Shown here: piece after piece, positions 14,290 to 14,563 of the stretch | Layout of the letters: the number at the start of each line of letters is the position of its first letter | How positions within the stretch are numbered: the stretch's first letter is position 1 | From: an uncultured Verrucomicrobiae bacterium | Lineage (GTDB): Bacteria > Verrucomicrobiota > Verrucomicrobiia > Verrucomicrobiales > Akkermansiaceae | Direction: 5' to 3' | Assembly (NCBI GenBank): GCA_937957985.1 | Contig: CALGOH010000197.1 | Location: 1-14,563 of the forward strand | Length of the DNA: 14,563 nucleotides | Notes under the pieces: generated by a model | The model's database searches: none | What the model saw: the letters and a program-made list of their open reading frames with translations, nothing else | Told to the model about the DNA's origin: nothing | Translations under genes and position numbers: made by a program

Positions 14290-14563
14290 ATGAAAGTCAT
14301 TGTCCTCCTCGCCGCGCTCAGCCTCTGCGCCTGCGCGGAGAACCGCTCCGACCCACCGATGGAAACCTCCGACCAGGCCCCCGAACAACCGTCCGCCCCC
14401 GTCAAGAAGACCGATGCCGAGTGGAAGAAGGAACTGACTCCCGAGCAGTACCACGTCCTCCGCGAGGCCGGCACCGAGCGGCCGAACGGCGAGGTCTACA
14501 AGCAGTTCAAGAAGCAGGAGGGCGGCACCTACTACTGCGCCGGATGCGGCGCCGAATTGTTCT
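14290..14563 (+). CDS. msrB: Peptide-methionine (R)-S-oxide reductase, lipoprotein form (3' end outside window)
   Basis: The first 91 codons of a gene that runs off the window. The N-terminus MKVIVLLAALSLCACAENRS is a lipoprotein signal with lipobox LCAC and Cys15 as the lipidation site. A Pro/Glu/Lys-rich linker (21-43) leads to an MsrB domain start, WKKELTPEQYHVLREAGTERP (45-65). The first zinc-binding CxxC pair is at Cys83-Cys86 (YYCAGCGAELF). MsrB reduces methionine-R-sulfoxide in proteins; the catalytic Cys lies beyond the window. The signal predicts an envelope location, so this copy would repair oxidised envelope proteins. It is divergent from pfp across 188 bp with no obvious Shine-Dalgarno sequence. 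The identification is good even though the gene is incomplete. Confidence 0.9.
   Translation, partial: MKVIVLLAALSLCACAENRSDPPMETSDQAPEQPSAPVKKTDAEWKKELTPEQYHVLREAGTERPNGEVYKQFKKQEGGTYYCAGCGAELF

Noticed and set aside
13064..14293. 409-codon plus-strand frame opposite pfp
   Set aside because: Composition artefact of high third-position GC; the opposite strand encodes an unmistakable phosphofructokinase.

Overview
The window is GC-rich bacterial chromosome and most resembles Verrucomicrobiota (a Luteolibacter/Haloferula-like member of Verrucomicrobiae). This placement is an inference. It rests on the large secreted repeat protein with the N-terminal and C-terminal style common in that phylum, the PPi-type phosphofructokinase, weak or absent Shine-Dalgarno sequences, and intergenic hairpin repeats. 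No taxonomic marker gene is present.

Layout, left to right. Positions 1-2807 (+) carry a housekeeping string: the 3' end of the sigma-54 gene rpoN, the Fe-S/P-loop protein Mrp, and a pyruvate kinase gene broken by a frameshift plus the loss of about 18-20 codons in the catalytic barrel. A palindrome-rich convergent junction (2810-2965) follows. Next are an apparent operon on the minus strand (a laccase-domain PgeF/YfiH protein, then ispE), a MarR-family regulator with a strong downstream hairpin terminator, and a small lipoprotein.

A complete tRNA-Ser(GCU) with encoded CCA lies at 5861-5951. A 20-bp exact direct repeat of its 3' end recurs at 11137-11156. The roughly 5.2 kb between them holds only two genes: an AraC-family regulator (-) and a divergent 1125-residue secreted, beta-helix-like repeat protein (+). 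The region between these two genes has two perfect 14-bp direct repeats, 23 bp apart, that directly abut a candidate promoter. This looks like a regulator-target pair on a possible remnant of a tRNA-targeted island, but no integrase is visible. The secreted protein contains a 1014-bp tandem duplication whose inner 763 bp are identical while the flanking parts differ by about 15%.

The 800-bp region after the secreted protein (10652-11451) has no convincing gene. It contains two copies, 201 bp apart, of a 43-nt hairpin with a 19-bp stem and an identical CTTGC loop. The stem sequences differ by compensatory base-pair changes. Both hairpins start within a tRNA-3'-end-like sequence. This is the least explained structure in the window.

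Positions 11452-14563 return to apparent core genes: a TMEM43-like membrane protein with a TerB-like C-terminal domain (+), a PPi-dependent phosphofructokinase (-), and the start of a lipoprotein-type methionine sulfoxide reductase B (+). The PPi-type phosphofructokinase and the damaged pyruvate kinase together raise the question of whether this organism runs lower glycolysis through pyruvate phosphate dikinase or another pyk copy. That cannot be decided here.
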